From positions 1,054,001-1,118,000 of the forward strand of contig NZ_CP031240.1 of NCBI RefSeq assembly GCF_003351405.1: 64,000 nucleotides of DNA, in the 5' to 3' direction. The notes beneath the pieces are model-generated. The model saw only the letters and a list, made by a program, of their open reading frames with translations, had not been told where the DNA came from and did not search any database. The stretch's first letter is position 1. The number at the start of each line of letters is the position of its first letter. Positions 63,042 to 64,000 of the stretch are shown piece after piece. Position numbers and translations under genes: made by a program. The DNA is from Haemophilus haemolyticus (GTDB lineage Bacteria > Pseudomonadota > Gammaproteobacteria > Enterobacterales > Pasteurellaceae).

Positions 63042-63728
63042 ATGTCAAAACTCTTGCTCGTTGATGACGATGTTGAATTGACGGAATTACTTTCATCCCT
63101 TTTAACGCTAGAAGGGTTTGATGTTCAAACAGCAAATAATGGATTAGAGGCATTACAAAAACTTGATGAAAGCCATGAGTTGGTTTTACTTGATGTGATG
63201 ATGCCGAAACTAAATGGTCTTGATACATTAAAAGAAATTCGTAAAGTCTCTAATGTGGCAGTGATGATGCTTACAGCAAAAGGCGATGATATCGATCGCG
63301 TATTAGGCTTAGAATTGGGTGCGGATGATTACTTGCCTAAACCATTTAATGATCGTGAATTAGTTGCAAGAATTAGAGCGATTTTGCGTCGAAGTGTGTC
63401 GCCATCAAATAATGTTGACGATAAAAAAGAAATATTATCTTTTGAGAACGTAACCTTATATTTGACTCGCCAAACTGCGATGTATGGTGAGGAAAACTTA
63501 AATTTAACCGATTATGAGTTTAAGATCCTTCAGCGATTAATAGAATTAAAGGGGGATATTGTTACTCGTGAAGAATTAAGTTTAGAAGTGCTAGGAAAAA
63601 CATTAAGTCCGTTCGACCGCTCTCTTGATATGCATATATCTAATTTGAGACGCAAATTACCAGAGCGAGAAAGCAAATTGCCTTGGTTGAGAACCTTACG
63701 CGGAAAAGGATACCTTTTAGTCACTTAG
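63042..63728 (+). CDS. cpxR: Envelope-stress response regulator CpxR
   Basis: OmpR-class regulator activated by CpxA in response to misfolded envelope proteins. The 228 residues have the receiver with Asp51 (LVLLDVMMPKLNG), signalling Lys in LPKPFNDREL, and a winged-helix domain (LSPFDRSLDMHISNLRRKL). AAAGGAAT ribosome site. Four bases before cpxA. Confidence 0.94.
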   Translation: MSKLLLVDDDVELTELLSSLLTLEGFDVQTANNGLEALQKLDESHELVLLDVMMPKLNGLDTLKEIRKVSNVAVMMLTAKGDDIDRVLGLELGADDYLPKPFNDRELVARIRAILRRSVSPSNNVDDKKEILSFENVTLYLTRQTAMYGEENLNLTDYEFKILQRLIELKGDIVTREELSLEVLGKTLSPFDRSLDMHISNLRRKLPERESKLPWLRTLRGKGYLLVT

Positions 63729-63732
63729 TTTT

Positions 63733-64000
63733 ATGAAATTGCGTAGTCTTTTTAGTTTAAATCAACTTGCAATCAGAATATTTGCTCTGTTCTGGTTTTC
63801 TTTTTTTATCATGATGAGCCTTGTGATCATGGTACCCAATCTCGATCTTAGACTCTATTCCCCTCTAGAAGAATCAGATATTGTTAATTATCAAAAAGAA
63901 ATCCTGAATACCGTTCGTAGTGGTCGATTACAAGGACTGATTTCAGAAGTTCCTGTTTTACATTCAGATAAATTTCAACCTTCTAGACCTGTTCTGATTA
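63733..64000 (+). CDS. cpxA: Sensor histidine kinase CpxA, N-terminal part
   Basis: ATG at 63733 opens MKLRSLFSLNQLAIRIFALFWFSFFIMMSLVIMVPNLDLR, the membrane anchor of CpxA, then the start of the periplasmic sensor (YSPLEESDIVNYQKE). It runs off the window after about 89 codons, so kinase domains are not visible. Identity rests on position after cpxR and resemblance to the E. coli N-terminus (ARIFAIFW). Confidence 0.85.
   Translation, partial: MKLRSLFSLNQLAIRIFALFWFSFFIMMSLVIMVPNLDLRLYSPLEESDIVNYQKEILNTVRSGRLQGLISEVPVLHSDKFQPSRPVLI

Overview
The window looks like the chromosome of Haemophilus influenzae or a very close relative such as H. haemolyticus. More than 50 copies of the 9-base Haemophilus DNA uptake core (AAGTGCGGT / ACCGCACTT) lie within and between genes. 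Base composition is AT-rich, a tetranucleotide phase-variation tract is present, and nearly every protein is of a recognisable Pasteurellaceae type. Almost all of it is core genome. I found no tRNA or rRNA gene, no CRISPR array and no prophage.

Layout. 1-960: an AT-rich, phase-variable phosphoethanolamine-transferase-like gene cut by the window edge and switched off by its 9-unit repeat. 984-3637: serine catabolism (sdaA, sdaC). 3847-6870: copper defence (copA, copZ, divergent cueR) with a ~200-bp tandem duplication across the copZ/copA junction. 6884-8711: metJ and rho. 8765-12502: pilABCD, the type IV pilus/DNA uptake operon, with a Sxy-dependent CRP-S site shared with divergent ampD. 13172-13696: a non-coding stretch with three DnaA boxes. 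13697-17275: rppH, a TauE-type permease, lgt, thyA, tadA. 17309-21313: a DUF721/DciA gene, secM, secA, mutT. 21362-26349: a small secreted protein, holA, lptE, leuS, a DUF167 protein. 26501-33602: the envelope cluster uppS, cdsA, rseP, bamA, skp, lpxD. 33778-37427: tsf, rpsB with its S2-type leader, a methyltransferase, an IS3-like remnant, raiA. 37663-39360: a sodium/amino-acid symporter behind a tandem glycine riboswitch. 39455-42611: arcA, dsbD, a DoxX protein. 42671-47547: purH (PurR box), purD, glyA, a DUF1294 protein. 47656-53045: coaE, yacG, rhlB, galE, ampG, adk. 53113-58002: an AcrAB-type efflux pump and its TetR repressor. 58199-64000: a CodA-like amidohydrolase, yejM, yejL, yejK, bamE, cpxR and the start of cpxA.

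Functional themes. Outer-membrane biogenesis is strongly represented: BamA, BamE, Skp, LptE, LpxD, RseP, CdsA, UppS, Lgt, YejM and CpxRA. Competence and cell-wall recycling (pilABCD, ampD, ampG) and purine/one-carbon/glycine metabolism (purH, purD, glyA, glycine riboswitch) are others. The most interesting non-coding structures are a SecM-type arrest peptide whose stop codon begins a stem that hides the secA ribosome-binding site, the DnaA-box cluster, a compound palindromic element between purH and purD, and the copZ-copA duplication. From memory of the Rd KW20 gene order, several neighbours here (ampD/rppH, rpsB-methyltransferase/raiA, rhlB/galE and adk/acrB) are not adjacent there, so this chromosome appears rearranged relative to that reference. 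I did not find convincing evidence for a wholly new multi-gene system.
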